Numbered from the stretch's first letter, positions 16,877 to 26,266 are shown. The stretch: 64,000 bases of DNA from Solibacillus isronensis (GCF_023715405.1 NZ_JAMBOC010000006.1:82785-146784), one strand, 5' to 3'. Made by a program: numbers and translations. The notes: a model not told the origin generated them from the sequence alone.

Positions 16877-17806
16877 TTAACGAAGAGTTTTATCTATCAT
16901 TTTATTATTAATAAGTGTGACAGTTGAGCCGGATGGTGAAGCGGTTGTCACTACGACTTGATGGTCCGGAAATTGTTGCTGCATTGATTCGACAAATTGT
17001 TCGGATAAAGCGAGCGGAATCATCGAGATTAATGTTGGACCGGCACCACTTAATGCAGTACCATACGCTCCAGCCTTTTTTGCAGCTTCGCGAATTTCAT
17101 TATATGCGGGAATAAGGTTTGCACGGAAAGGCTCATGGAAAAGATCCGCTTCCATATATCGTCCAATTCGCTCATAATCCTTTGCAATAAGGGAAGCAGC
17201 GAGCATATTCGCATTGGCACTTGCACGTACTGCATAGCTTCTTTTCAGCTCTTCCGGTAAAACACCGCGTGATGCTGCTGTTTTAAGTTCGATATTCGGA
17301 ATAAATACTACGAATGCCGCATCCATCTCCTGAATATGCAGTGTGTCGACAATTCCTGCTTCATCCATTGAAGAAATCGTCAATCCCCCTAATACCGAAG
17401 CTGTTGCATTATCAGGATGGCCTTCAATTTGAGATGAAATGTTCAGCTTATTCTGTTGCGATAATTTTAAATCCCCTAAAATATCGGCTAATTCAATAGC
17501 AGCTACAATAGCAGCCGCACTGCTGCCGATACCACGTGCAAGGGGAAGCTCACTAGTCATCTCAATTTTACATGGTGGCAGCGTTGCATTATATTGCTTT
17601 GCTACCTGCTGTGCGATTGTATAAATTAAATGCGATTCGACTGACGTATCAGATGGCACATTGTCACCAATATGCACAAATTCCCACTCATCTTGTAATG
17701 TGACATCCAATGTTAGATAGAGCGATAATCCAAGACCAATGGAGTCAAATCCAGGACCTAAATTTGCTGTACTGCCAGGAACTTTGATTTGCCACTTTTT
17801 ACTCAT
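16877..17806 (-). CDS. thrB: homoserine kinase
   Basis: A 309-aa GHMP-family kinase that phosphorylates homoserine in threonine synthesis. The N-terminal [21 protein letters not shown] block and the ATP-binding motif [16 protein letters not shown] (about residue 88) are intact, as is the C-terminal [17 protein letters not shown] loop. The start overlaps the end of thrC by 4 bp (ATGA), indicating coupling. A strong terminator closes the operon. Confidence 0.96.
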   Translation of the reverse strand: MSKKWQIKVPGSTANLGPGFDSIGLGLSLYLTLDVTLQDEWEFVHIGDNVPSDTSVESHLIYTIAQQVAKQYNATLPPCKIEMTSELPLARGIGSSAAAIVAAIELADILGDLKLSQQNKLNISSQIEGHPDNATASVLGGLTISSMDEAGIVDTLHIQEMDAAFVVFIPNIELKTAASRGVLPEELKRSYAVRASANANMLAASLIAKDYERIGRYMEADLFHEPFRANLIPAYNEIREAAKKAGAYGTALSGAGPTLISMIPLALSEQFVESMQQQFPDHQVVVTTASPSGSTVTLINNKMIDKTLR

Positions 17807-18861
17807 AGACTAAATACGCCCTCGATATAATTACGGATTTCCTGCTCATCATTTTGAAGTGAGACGAGGTCTACAGTCGAAACATTCATAGCTGTATCCG
17901 GATCTTTTAAGCCGTTACCAGTAAAGACTGTAACAACACGACTGCCTGCAGCGATTTCGCCGGTTTTCACTGACTTGATGACACCAGCTAATGAAGCAGC
18001 TGAACCAGGTTCGACAAAGATACCTTCTTTGTTGGCGATTAGTTTATAAGCGTCTAAAATTTCATCATCTGTTACTGAATCAATTAAACCGCCTGATTCA
18101 TCACGAGCTGTTTCAGCGAACTTCCAGCTTGCTGGGTTCCCGATACGAATCGCTGTTGCTACAGTTTCCGGATTTGCAATTGGTGCTCCTTGCACGATTG
18201 CAGCGGAACCTTCTGCTTCAAAACCGTACATTTTAGGAAGACCGCTTTGTTTTGCTTCATTATATTCTTTAAAGCCTTTCCAGTAAGCTGTAATATTCCC
18301 TGCGTTTCCTACAGGAATACATAAGTAGTCTGGGGCTTGGCCAAGTTGATCTACAATTTCAAACGCCGCTGTTTTTTGGCCTTCAATACGATATGGGTTT
18401 ACAGAGTTAACAAGTGCGATTGGAGTATTTTCCCCGATTTTGCGCACAATATTTAATGCATCATCAAAGTTGCCGTCAATTTCAATAATTTTCGCACCGT
18501 ACATGCAAGCTTGTGCCAATTTACCAAGTGCTACTTTGCCTTTAGGAATGACAACGATTGACTGAATACCGGCACGTGCCGCATATGCTGCAGCTGCCGC
18601 AGATGTATTGCCTGTAGAAGCACAAATGACAACTTTAGAGCCTTCTTCAATTGCTTTTGCAACAGCAAATACCATACCACGGTCTTTAAACGAACCTGTT
18701 GGGTTAGCGCCTTCAATTTTCCCGTATAACTCAATTCCAAGCTCTTTAGATAAATTTACTAATGGAATTAGTGGCGTATTTCCTTCATTTAGTGATAAAG
18801 CAGGTGTATTTTCAGTAACAGGTAGGTACTGTTTATATTCTTCGATAAGACCTTTCCACAT
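17803..18861 (-). CDS. thrC: threonine synthase
   Basis: A 352-aa PLP enzyme (fold type II) converting O-phosphohomoserine to threonine. The PLP lysine lies in [14 protein letters not shown] (about residue 60), and the phosphate-binding loop is [14 protein letters not shown] (about residue 188). The length is that of the short, Bacillus-type ThrC. It is first in a two-gene operon. Homoserine dehydrogenase, usually upstream of thrC in Bacillus, is not present in this window, so hom is elsewhere. Confidence 0.96.
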   Translation of the reverse strand: MWKGLIEEYKQYLPVTENTPALSLNEGNTPLIPLVNLSKELGIELYGKIEGANPTGSFKDRGMVFAVAKAIEEGSKVVICASTGNTSAAAAAYAARAGIQSIVVIPKGKVALGKLAQACMYGAKIIEIDGNFDDALNIVRKIGENTPIALVNSVNPYRIEGQKTAAFEIVDQLGQAPDYLCIPVGNAGNITAYWKGFKEYNEAKQSGLPKMYGFEAEGSAAIVQGAPIANPETVATAIRIGNPASWKFAETARDESGGLIDSVTDDEILDAYKLIANKEGIFVEPGSAASLAGVIKSVKTGEIAAGSRVVTVFTGNGLKDPDTAMNVSTVDLVSLQNDEQEIRNYIEGVFSL

Positions 18862-18944
18862 AGATAATAAACTCCTTCTGTTCTCGCTAGGTGAACATTT
18901 GTTTTTGTATACAAGACATTTTATACCTATGTGTCCCTTATTTC

Positions 18945-18978
18945 AATAGGAATTGTTAAATTGTCGGAACAATTCGTT
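18945..18978. promoter_or_regulatory. inverted repeat upstream of the NiaP-like gene
   Basis: GAATTGTT and AACAATTC are exact reverse complements about 10 bases apart, upstream of the -35 box. It may serve the divergent thrC gene or the transporter. The binding protein is unknown. Confidence 0.35.
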
Positions 18979-18992
18979 AAGTTAAAAAAATG

Positions 18993-19053
18993 TTGTCACT
19001 TTTAAGAAAGAAATGTATGATAGTAATGTTGTTAAGTCAAGTGTAAAGACACA
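18993..19053 (+). promoter_or_regulatory. promoter and operator-like site of the NiaP-like gene
   Basis: TTGTCA (18993-18998), a 17-bp spacer and TATGAT (19016-19021). The imperfect palindrome GTGTAAAGACAC (19041-19052) lies between the -10 box and the ribosome site, a repressor position. NiaR sites are short palindromes with TGTC/GACA halves, so NiaR is a guess only. Confidence 0.5.
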
Positions 19054-19070
19054 TGGAAGGTGGAAAAGTA

Positions 19071-20303
19071 ATGTCGGTGGAAACAAATGAACAAAAGCCC
19101 CTATCACGTAATAAACTTCTACGTATAGCTGGGGTTGGATGGATGTTCGATGCAATGGATGTCGGAATACTATCTTTTATCATTGCAGCGCTTGCAGTTG
19201 ACTGGGGATTAAATAGTAGTCAAATGGGTTGGATTGCAAGTGTAAACTCGATTGGTATGGCAGTTGGTGCGCTGTTTTTTGGTGTACTTGCAGACAAAGT
19301 AGGACGTAAGCAAATCTTTATGTGGACACTAATACTATTCTCAGTTGCGAGTGGTTTATCCGCATTTACAACAACTTTGACGCTCTTTTTAATTTTACGC
19401 TTTTTTGTCGGCATGGGGCTTGGCGGGGAATTACCTGTTGCTTCAACGCTTGTATCTGAAAGTGTAAAAGCTGAAGAACGCGGAAGAGTTGTCGTTTTAC
19501 TTGAAAGTTTTTGGGCTGGAGGCTGGCTAATCGCCGCGCTTATTGCCTATTTCGTTATACCGGCTGAATTTTGGCCAATTGAAGGATGGCGAGTTGCACT
19601 ATTAATTACGGCAATCCCTGCAATTTATGCAATTTATATAAGAATGAAATTACCGGACTCTCCACAGTTCAGGGTAAAAGAAGAGTCGAAAAAACGTTCG
19701 GTGTTCCAAAATATCGCAACGTTATGGGAGAAGAAATATGCACGTTCTACACTAATGCTTTGGATTTTATGGTTTGCAGTTGTATTTTCTTACTATGGCA
19801 TGTTTTTATGGTTACCAAGTGTAATGGTTGGCAAGGGATTTGATTTAATATCAAGTTTTAAATATGTATTAATCATGACGTTAGCCCAATTACCGGGTTA
19901 TTTTACAGCTGCTTGGTTCATCGAGAAATTTGGGCGCAAATTTGTATTAGTTACATATTTATTAGGGACTGCAGCAAGTGCCTTTGTATTCGGTGGTGCA
20001 GAAACGATCGAAACATTGTTGATTTCCGGTATGTTGCTTTCGTTCTTTAACTTAGGAGCATGGGGTGCCTTATATGCGTATACACCTGAGCAATATCCGG
20101 CAATTGTACGTGGAACGGGAGCGGGTATGGCTGCAGCAATAGGTCGTGTTGGAGGTATTTTCGGTCCGTTATTAGTTGGGACACTCCTGACAAAAGGCTA
20201 TGATATTAGCTATATTTTCGCGATTTTCTGTGTGGCCATCGTCATTGGAGTGTTGGCGGTTATTTTTTTAGGGAAAGAAACAAAGCAAACAGAATTACTA
20301 TAG
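19071..20303 (+). CDS. MFS transporter, NiaP/YceI-like
   Basis: A 410-aa 12-helix major facilitator of the sugar-porter branch. GWMFDAMDVGILSFI in helix 1 and GVLADKVGRKQ in the 2-3 loop closely resemble NiaP (YceI), the niacin transporter of B. subtilis; related members carry benzoate or other aromatic acids. An in-frame ATG 18 bp upstream precedes the AAGGTGG ribosome site, so the ATG at 19071 is chosen. Stands alone, with promoter and terminator. Confidence 0.78.
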   Translation: MSVETNEQKPLSRNKLLRIAGVGWMFDAMDVGILSFIIAALAVDWGLNSSQMGWIASVNSIGMAVGALFFGVLADKVGRKQIFMWTLILFSVASGLSAFTTTLTLFLILRFFVGMGLGGELPVASTLVSESVKAEERGRVVVLLESFWAGGWLIAALIAYFVIPAEFWPIEGWRVALLITAIPAIYAIYIRMKLPDSPQFRVKEESKKRSVFQNIATLWEKKYARSTLMLWILWFAVVFSYYGMFLWLPSVMVGKGFDLISSFKYVLIMTLAQLPGYFTAAWFIEKFGRKFVLVTYLLGTAASAFVFGGAETIETLLISGMLLSFFNLGAWGALYAYTPEQYPAIVRGTGAGMAAAIGRVGGIFGPLLVGTLLTKGYDISYIFAIFCVAIVIGVLAVIFLGKETKQTELL

Positions 20304-20346
20304 TTGTAAACTATTAGTATTAAAATGTTTTTTTTGATAATGAATA

Positions 20347-20384
20347 GGGACTTGTGCTAATAAAATAGCGCAGGTCCTTTTTAC
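20347..20384 (+). terminator. terminator of the NiaP-like gene
   Basis: GGACTTGTGCT/AGCGCAGGTCC stem (two G-U pairs) followed by TTTTT. Confidence 0.8.
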
Positions 20385-20659
20385 ATTTATGAGCTGTAAA
20401 AAAATACCTAATAGATAAATGTCCATAACAGGTTTTTAATAATAGTTTATTTATAAATTACAAATTTTACAAAAGTATGTCAATTTCCTATTCAAATTTT
20501 TATATTCTTTAGTAGGCTAAAGTTTTTTCAGAAAACTCGTTGAATTCTATTATTATTCATGTTAATGTATTTTTTATTATTAAGAATTTAGCGCTCGTAA
20601 AGTTACATGAATAAGTGAGATATTATTTTAAAAAAATATTAGAAAGGGAGATGGAGAAT
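20385..20659 (+). other. AT-rich interval before the RpiR gene, with a terminator-like hairpin
   Basis: CTTTAG-TAGG-CTAAAG followed by TTTTTT (20507-20528) could act as an attenuator or a stop for stray transcription. The remainder is AT-rich and holds no credible ORF. Confidence 0.4.
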
Positions 20660-21505
20660 TTGACTATTTGCGAAAATATTAAGAAGAAGTATATTCGTCT
20701 TTCTAAGGGGCAGCGAAAAGTTGCTCAGTTTGTTATGGATAATCCGAATATAGTGGGGACACATACCGCCTCCGAAGTAGGAAGGTTAGCAGATGTAAGT
20801 GAATCGACTGTAATCAGATTTTGCTATTCAATGGATTTAGCAGGTTTTAGTGAGCTCCAAGATAAACTGAAGGAATATTTAATGGATAAAGGTGAAGTAA
20901 CGGAAGTTAAACAAGCGATGCCTGTTAAAAAAATCCGAAATCACATTGGAGCGGACATTGTAAAAAAAGATATCGCCAATATATCTAAAACATTCAACCA
21001 GTTAAAAGAACAGGATGTTGAAGAAGTTGTGCAATTGTTACATACATCAAAGAAAATCCATTTTTTAGGTTTCAGACAATCGACACCAGTTGCTTTTTGG
21101 ATGTACAGCAATGTCAACAGGTTACGTGACCATGTTCATTTTATTCCTCATGAGGCAGATAAAATTGCACAACAACTTGCGTATATGGATGAAGATTCAT
21201 TGCTTTTCGTTATATCGCTTGATGAAGAGTATGAAGATATGGCAACAACAGTAGAAATCGCTAAAAGAAAAAATGTTAAAATTGTCGCAATCCGTAACAA
21301 AGAGCTTACATCTCAAGAACCGGCTAACCCCGTACTTATTGTTCCCAATACAAAAGAAGCCGGAGCCACATGTACAATTGCTATATTCTCTCTATTACAT
21401 ATATTAGTGGAATCAATGGTAAGCCAAAACCCACAACAATATGAGCAATATAATAAAAAGACAAATGGCGCGCTCAATACGCCGAATTTAATAGCAATCA
21501 GCTAA
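20660..21505 (+). CDS. RpiR/MurR-family transcriptional regulator
   Basis: A protein of about 281 aa: an N-terminal RpiR winged-helix domain (residues 1-78; HTASEVGRLADVSESTVIRFC is the helix-turn-helix) and a C-terminal SIS sugar-phosphate-binding domain (about 125-260). Family members sense phosphosugars or amino sugars. No sugar genes adjoin, so the target is unknown. A GTG at 20615 opens the longest frame but lacks a ribosome site; TTG at 20660, 9 bases after AAAGGGAG, gives the usual family N-terminus. Confidence 0.85.
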   Translation: MTICENIKKKYIRLSKGQRKVAQFVMDNPNIVGTHTASEVGRLADVSESTVIRFCYSMDLAGFSELQDKLKEYLMDKGEVTEVKQAMPVKKIRNHIGADIVKKDIANISKTFNQLKEQDVEEVVQLLHTSKKIHFLGFRQSTPVAFWMYSNVNRLRDHVHFIPHEADKIAQQLAYMDEDSLLFVISLDEEYEDMATTVEIAKRKNVKIVAIRNKELTSQEPANPVLIVPNTKEAGATCTIAIFSLLHILVESMVSQNPQQYEQYNKKTNGALNTPNLIAIS

Positions 21506-21541
21506 AACTGTAAAGGCTAACTCATAGCCATTACAGTTTTC
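21505..21541 (+). terminator. terminator of the RpiR gene
   Basis: AAACTGTAA-GGCTA/TAGCC-TTACAGTTT hairpin followed by a T-rich tract. Confidence 0.75.
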
Positions 21542-21637
21542 CTTTTTGCTAAGCAATATTGGCAAATCTTCTGTTTTTCACTTTCTTTACGTTATGTTAA
21601 AATGAAGAGCGAAAAGCATTTAATAGGAGGCTCACTC

Positions 21638-22564
21638 ATGAGTAAAACATTAGTTTTCGGACATAAAAATCCAGATACAGATACAATTACTTCAGCAATT
21701 GTTTATGCATACTTAAAACAACAATTAGGTGTAGATGCAGAAGCAGTTCGACTTGGAGAATTAAATAACGAAACAAAGTATGCAATAGAAAAATTCAACT
21801 TTGAAGCACCACGTCTAATTGCTAACGTAAAAGATGAAGGAGCACAAGTAATTTTAGTAGACCATAATGAGTTCCAGCAATCAGCAGATGGAATCGAAGA
21901 AGTACAAATCACTGAAGTAATCGATCATCACCGTATTGCGAATTTTGTAACAGCTGATCCAGTATATTTCCGTGCTGAGCCTGTAGGTTGTACAGCGACA
22001 ATCTTAAATAAATTATATAAAGAAAATAATGTAGAAATTCCGGCTAACATTGCAGGTTTAATGCTTTCTGCTATTATTTCGGATACATTATTATTCAAAT
22101 CGCCAACATGCACAGAGCAAGATGTGAAAGCTGGCGAAGAATTGGCAGCAATTGCAAATGTTGATACTGCACAATATGGTTTAGCTATGCTAAAAGCAGG
22201 TGCGGACCTTTCAGATAAGTCACTGGAAGATTTATTGTCATTGGATGCAAAAGGCTTTGAATTTGGTGAATATAAAGCGACAGTTGCCCAAGTAAATGCA
22301 GTGGATATTGAAGACGTTCTTGGTCGCCAAGAAGAGCTTGAAAACTTATTGAACAAAAATATTGCGGATAATGGCCTAGATTTATTCTTCTTCGTCGTAA
22401 CAGATATTTTAAACAATGATTCAACAGCAGTAGCAGCTGGACAAGTTGCCGAAGAAGCAGCAAAAGCGTTTGGTGCAACAATGGTTAATGGTCGCATCAG
22501 CTTACCAGGCGTTGTATCACGCAAAAAACAAATCGTTCCAGTTTTAACAGAAAACTTAAAATAA
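21638..22564 (+). CDS. ppaC: manganese-dependent inorganic pyrophosphatase (family II)
   Basis: A 308-aa DHH-family enzyme splitting pyrophosphate to drive biosynthesis. Visible metal-binding motifs are GHKNPDTDT (residues 8-16), VDHNE (about 75) and DHHR (about 98); the C-terminal DHHA2 domain ends in [11 protein letters not shown]. An ATG 36 bp upstream is in frame, but the AGGAGG site at 21625-21630 serves the ATG at 21638, giving the expected length. It is single, with its own terminator. Confidence 0.97.
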   Translation: MSKTLVFGHKNPDTDTITSAIVYAYLKQQLGVDAEAVRLGELNNETKYAIEKFNFEAPRLIANVKDEGAQVILVDHNEFQQSADGIEEVQITEVIDHHRIANFVTADPVYFRAEPVGCTATILNKLYKENNVEIPANIAGLMLSAIISDTLLFKSPTCTEQDVKAGEELAAIANVDTAQYGLAMLKAGADLSDKSLEDLLSLDAKGFEFGEYKATVAQVNAVDIEDVLGRQEELENLLNKNIADNGLDLFFFVVTDILNNDSTAVAAGQVAEEAAKAFGATMVNGRISLPGVVSRKKQIVPVLTENLK

Positions 22565-22566
22565 AA

Positions 22567-22609
22567 AGTAAATCCGGCAACTCATTTAAGAGTTACCGGA
22601 TTTTTTCAT
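22567..22609. terminator. bidirectional terminator of ppaC and the convergent oxidoreductase
   Basis: AAATCCGG-AACTC/AGTT-CCGGATTT stem with T-run on the plus strand and A-run on the other side; it overlaps the last codons of the minus-strand gene. Confidence 0.85.
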
Positions 22610-23962
22610 TTTTAACGGATAGACTGCAGGGCCTTCGATAACTTCGCCTTTTGCGTTGTAGCGAGATCCATGACATGGACAATCCCATGTATCATCTGCA
22701 ACATTCCATCTTGTTTTACAGCCAAGGTGTGTACACTTAGGCGCATCCGGTCTGTCGATATAGCCTTTTACAAGCTCTTTTCCAATCATCCCGCCCGTTT
22801 GCAGCATGAAGTAAAATGTCTTCCCGAAATTCGAACGATTCGGTGAGAATAAAGCGGCTGCAGGGTTTGCAATTCTTTTAATAAGATTTGTAAGCAATGT
22901 TCCTGCAACAAGTGAAGAAGAAAGCCCCCATTTATTAAAGCCCGTTGCAATATACAAACTGTCATCGCCCGGTGACAGCTGGCCGATATAAGGAATTTGG
23001 TCTGCCGTCATGACATCCTGTGCACTCCAGCCGTATTCATATGGCGGAAGTTCAAAATCTGTTGTTAGTTCATGCTGCAATGTTTCATAAAACGGGTCTG
23101 TATCGCTTGTCGATCCAGCTGTATGCGATTGTCCGCCATAGATGAAGTAGGGCTGATTATCGATAAGTGCCGTTCGGATTGTACGACTTTGAGCATCAAC
23201 GCTTAAGTATTGGCCTTCTAATAGCTGTGAATATTTTGTTGCTGTTAGGTAAGACCGTTTAATCTGCAGTTTCATCGAATAAAGTTGTCGAATTGATTCA
23301 ATCGGGTAATGTGTACATAAAATTAGCTTTTTATATTGAACAGTATGGTCATTGCTTGTATGAAGACAATTTTTGGACATTTCTAATTTAGTCACTCGCG
23401 TATTTAAATAAAGTTGTGCCCCATGTTTTCTAGCTAAATGAACATACGTATTCGTAAACTCGACAGGATTTATCTGACCTTCATTTTTGATACCGAGCGC
23501 AAGTTCTACAGGAACCGAAAGCTCGATGTCCTTTGTTGCAAGAAAGGGAATACCGATTTTTTTATAGCTTTCCGCCTCGTTTAAAAGCTGCTCTTTTCCT
23601 TGAGGGGTAGCTGTATAAACGTACGAAGTAGCACGAGAAAAGCTGGTGCTACTTTCGGAAACAGCTTGTTCAATAGCTTGTTTATTCGCCTCGTAGTAAA
23701 TTTTACCATCTTCTTCATTGAGTTTTGAGTAAATGAGATTATGCTGTACTGTCAATTTTCCTGTAGAATAGCCTGTTGTTCCTTGTGCAAACTGAGGCAT
23801 TGCTTCGATTAGCGCGACACTAAGCCCCTCTTTAGCCAGCGAATATGCAGTATAAATACCACTGATTCCCCCTCCAATTATACATATGTCGCAGTTAATC
23901 GATTCTTGCAGAGTAGGGGCAGCAAAATCTGAATGTGTTGGAAGCCAGAGAGATTGTTTCAA
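22586..23962 (-). CDS. FAD-dependent oxidoreductase with C-terminal Rieske [2Fe-2S] domain
   Basis: A 458-aa fusion. Residues 24-370 form a DAO/glycine-oxidase-type FAD domain (IIGGGISGIYTAYSLAKEGL dinucleotide motif). The C-terminal 70 residues form a Rieske domain with both cluster motifs, CTHLGC and CPCHGS, about 16 residues apart, so the cluster ligands Cys-His/Cys-His are intact. This layout matches B. subtilis YhfW. The reaction is unknown for the family. Confidence 0.87.
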   Translation of the reverse strand: MKQSLWLPTHSDFAAPTLQESINCDICIIGGGISGIYTAYSLAKEGLSVALIEAMPQFAQGTTGYSTGKLTVQHNLIYSKLNEEDGKIYYEANKQAIEQAVSESSTSFSRATSYVYTATPQGKEQLLNEAESYKKIGIPFLATKDIELSVPVELALGIKNEGQINPVEFTNTYVHLARKHGAQLYLNTRVTKLEMSKNCLHTSNDHTVQYKKLILCTHYPIESIRQLYSMKLQIKRSYLTATKYSQLLEGQYLSVDAQSRTIRTALIDNQPYFIYGGQSHTAGSTSDTDPFYETLQHELTTDFELPPYEYGWSAQDVMTADQIPYIGQLSPGDDSLYIATGFNKWGLSSSLVAGTLLTNLIKRIANPAAALFSPNRSNFGKTFYFMLQTGGMIGKELVKGYIDRPDAPKCTHLGCKTRWNVADDTWDCPCHGSRYNAKGEVIEGPAVYPLKMKKSGNS

Positions 23963-24127
23963 AATATCACCTTTTTATTTTTCAGCATAGGGTAATTGAC
24001 CAGGATTTATTCAGCTAACGTCACATAATAAAAATTCCTCGGACCTTTATGTGGGAGGAGGCTAGTTTCAAACATTGTACTTTTGAATAGTTGCTCGCTA
24101 CAATACAAGACAAGGAGAGTGATTAGC

Positions 24128-24832
24128 ATGAAAATCGAAGTATGGTCTGACTATGTATGTCCTTTTTGCTATATCGGCAAGAAACAATTAGAAATCGCAT
24201 TAGATGAACTTGGGTACGGAGATTCAATTGAAGTAGCCTATAAAAGCTATTTATTGGATCCTTCCACACCAGTTGATACGACAAGCTCTGTATATGAAGA
24301 ACTGTCACGAAAATATCAGATTTCATTAGATGAAGTGAAGAAGATGACAGCAAATGTTACATCACGTGCCAAAGAAGTAGGGCTTGAGTACAATTTTGAT
24401 GAAATGAAAAGTGCAAACACTGTAAAAGCGCACCGTTTAGCAAAATGGGCTGAAACAGAAGGGAAAGAAAAAGAGTTTACCGAGCGCGTTTTAAAAGCTT
24501 ACTTTTTAGAAGGTGAAGCGATCGGACAAACTGAGGTATTACTGACATTAGCAAAAGAAGTAGGGTTATCTGCAGAAAAAGCTCGTCAAGTTATTGAGAG
24601 CGATGAGTATATGGAACAGGTGCAACAAGATATTGCAGTCGCTCAAAATCTTGGTGTACGTGGTGTTCCTTTCTTTGTCATTGATAATAAGTACGGCATT
24701 TCAGGTGCACAGCCACAGGAAGTGTTTGAACAAACGATTGAAAAGGCAGCACAGGAAATTGGTTTACGTAAGCCTTTGAAAATGCAAGGGGTAGACGGTG
24801 CTGCATGTACCGATGATTCTTGTGATATTTAA
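24128..24832 (+). CDS. DsbA-family (FrnE-like) thioredoxin-fold oxidoreductase
   Basis: A 234-aa cytosolic protein without a signal peptide. The CPFC redox motif is near the N-terminus (WSDYVCPFCYIGKKQLE, residues 6-22), and the cis-Pro loop is GVRGVPFFV (about residue 178). It resembles 2-hydroxychromene-2-carboxylate isomerase/FrnE-type DsbA proteins, linked to disulfide stress and polyketide oxidation. An upstream ATG in frame lacks a ribosome site; AAGGAGAG precedes 24128. Its neighbour, an azoreductase, also belongs to thiol/quinone stress. Confidence 0.85.
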   Translation: MKIEVWSDYVCPFCYIGKKQLEIALDELGYGDSIEVAYKSYLLDPSTPVDTTSSVYEELSRKYQISLDEVKKMTANVTSRAKEVGLEYNFDEMKSANTVKAHRLAKWAETEGKEKEFTERVLKAYFLEGEAIGQTEVLLTLAKEVGLSAEKARQVIESDEYMEQVQQDIAVAQNLGVRGVPFFVIDNKYGISGAQPQEVFEQTIEKAAQEIGLRKPLKMQGVDGAACTDDSCDI

Positions 24833-24919
24833 CTGGAGTTAATAGGAGTTAAACAGGGAATTTTACCTAGATTCGTATTTTTATATAAATTCGAAATAGG
24901 AATTCAGACTAAAGTATGA

Positions 24920-24954
24920 GAACAATCTAATTGATTTTTTTAGGTTGTTCTTTT
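24920..24954 (+). terminator. terminator of the DsbA-like gene
   Basis: GAACAATCTAA/TTAGGTTGTTC stem followed by TTTTATT. Confidence 0.75.
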
Positions 24955-24966
24955 ATTATATAAAAG

Positions 24967-24984
24967 TGCCTCGAATTTGAGATA
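24967..24984. promoter_or_regulatory. MhqR-type operator upstream of the azoreductase
   Basis: TGCCTCGAATTTGAGATA matches the B. subtilis MhqR operator TATCTCGAATTCGAGATA at 15 of 18 positions. It overlaps a possible -35 box (TTGAGA at 24977) and lies about 60 bp before the azoreductase start, so it fits a repressor site. Confidence 0.65.
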
Positions 24985-25045
24985 CTTTAAAACAAGATAA
25001 TAATTTAAAAATAAATAATATTGAAAATAGTAGGGAGAAATGAAA

Positions 25046-25684
25046 ATGACAAACGTATTAGTAGTAAAAGCAAATAACCGCCCAGATGGCGTATCAACAA
25101 AAATGTATGAAACATTCATGGCTGAAGTTGCGAACAATGAAGGTTTAAACGTAACAACTTTTGACGTATTTGAAGAAAATATGCCATATTTCGGTCAAGA
25201 ATTATTCAACGCTTTCGGTAAAGCACAATCAGGCGAAGAATTATCAGCAATCGAAGCAGGTTCTTTAGCTGCTTTCAACAAATCTCGTGAAGCTTTAACA
25301 GCTGCAGATGTAGTAGTATTTGCATTCCCATTATGGAACTTAACAATTCCAGCAGCATTACAATCATTCATCGATTATACTTATGGCGCTGGCTATTCAT
25401 TCAAATACAATGAACAAGGTCAATTAGTAAGCTTAATGACTGACAAAAAATATATCGTATTAAACGCACGTGGCGGTATTTACTCAACACCACAAGCATC
25501 TGCATCAGAAATGTCAGTAAACTATATTAATGCGGTTATTGGTGGCGTATATGGTATGGAAAAAATTGATGAAGTTATTATCGAAGGTCATGCATCAAAT
25601 CCAGCTGGAGCTGAACAGATTATTGCTGAAGGCTTAGAAAAAGTAAAAGCTGCAGCGCAAAATTTGGCAAAAGTAACAGCTTAA
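25046..25684 (+). CDS. azoR: FMN-dependent NADH-azoreductase
   Basis: A 212-aa flavodoxin-fold oxidoreductase that reduces azo compounds and quinones, protecting against electrophiles. FPLWNLTIPAALQSFIDY (about residues 98-115) is the family's FMN/dimer segment, and NARGGIYS (about 139) is a further conserved loop. The ATG at 25046 is 8 bases from AGGGAG; the ATG at 25040 is only 2 bases from it. An MhqR-like operator upstream and a YodB/CatR-type regulator downstream suggest induction by quinones. Confidence 0.93.
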   Translation: MTNVLVVKANNRPDGVSTKMYETFMAEVANNEGLNVTTFDVFEENMPYFGQELFNAFGKAQSGEELSAIEAGSLAAFNKSREALTAADVVVFAFPLWNLTIPAALQSFIDYTYGAGYSFKYNEQGQLVSLMTDKKYIVLNARGGIYSTPQASASEMSVNYINAVIGGVYGMEKIDEVIIEGHASNPAGAEQIIAEGLEKVKAAAQNLAKVTA

Positions 25685-25703
25685 TTAAATTATTCATATA
25701 GTA

Positions 25704-25746
25704 GAGAAGGGTTGCTCACAAAGTTGTGGGCTCCCTTCTTTTTTTA
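25704..25746 (+). terminator. terminator of azoR
   Basis: GAAGGG-GC-CACAA/TTGTG-GC-CCCTTC hairpin followed by TTTTTTT. Confidence 0.85.
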
Positions 25747-25796
25747 ATCGGACAACGGCATTTATTAATGTAAAATTCACTTGGTAGTAAGCTACT

Positions 25797-25810
25797 TACT
25801 TTTTGTAATT
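25797..25810. promoter_or_regulatory. YodB-like operator before the HxlR gene
   Basis: TACTTTTTGTAATT agrees with the reported YodB inverted repeat TACTWTTTGWAGTA at 12 of 14 positions. CTACTTA and TAAGTAG also flank the interval to about 25845. Autoregulation is inferred. Confidence 0.5.
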
Positions 25811-25884
25811 AATAAGAAGTGGTAATATAATAAGTAGCAGTTAAATAAATTTAGTTTTAGAGTAGTGAATATGAGGTGAAGAAA

Positions 25885-26190
25885 ATGAAAGAATCAGCAC
25901 TATGTCCGCGTCTATCAAAAGCAATGGAGCTAGTCGGGAAACGCTGGACAGCTTTAATTATTTATCAATTGTTGGAAGGACCTCAACGTTTCAATGCGAT
26001 CGAATCAGCATTACCGATTAGTGGACGCTTACTGTCAGAGCGTTTAAAGGAACTCGAAAAAGAAGGTATTGTTGAACGTAAAGTGTATTCGGAAGTACCG
26101 GTTCGTGTTGAGTATAATTTAACGGATAAAGGGCATTCACTTGAACAAACTGTGAGAGAAATTGAAATATGGGCGAAAACTTGGTTATAA
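25885..26190 (+). CDS. HxlR/MarR-type redox regulator (YodB/CatR-like)
   Basis: A 101-aa winged-helix protein of the HxlR family. The N-terminal CPRLSKAMELVGKRW segment places a cysteine at position 6, the conserved redox cysteine of YodB, CatR and HypR; no second cysteine occurs further on, unlike some YodB-type proteins. YodB/CatR repress azoreductase or catechol dioxygenase genes and are released by quinone or diamide. GAGGTG 6 bases before the ATG fixes the start. Close to azoR, its likely target. Confidence 0.85.
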   Translation: MKESALCPRLSKAMELVGKRWTALIIYQLLEGPQRFNAIESALPISGRLLSERLKELEKEGIVERKVYSEVPVRVEYNLTDKGHSLEQTVREIEIWAKTWL

Positions 26191-26266
26191 ATCATGCTGT
26201 TTTACTTGTAAAAAGCGTTATAAAAACAGATACTTAAAAAGTACGTCAGCTTTACAGGAAAGGAAA

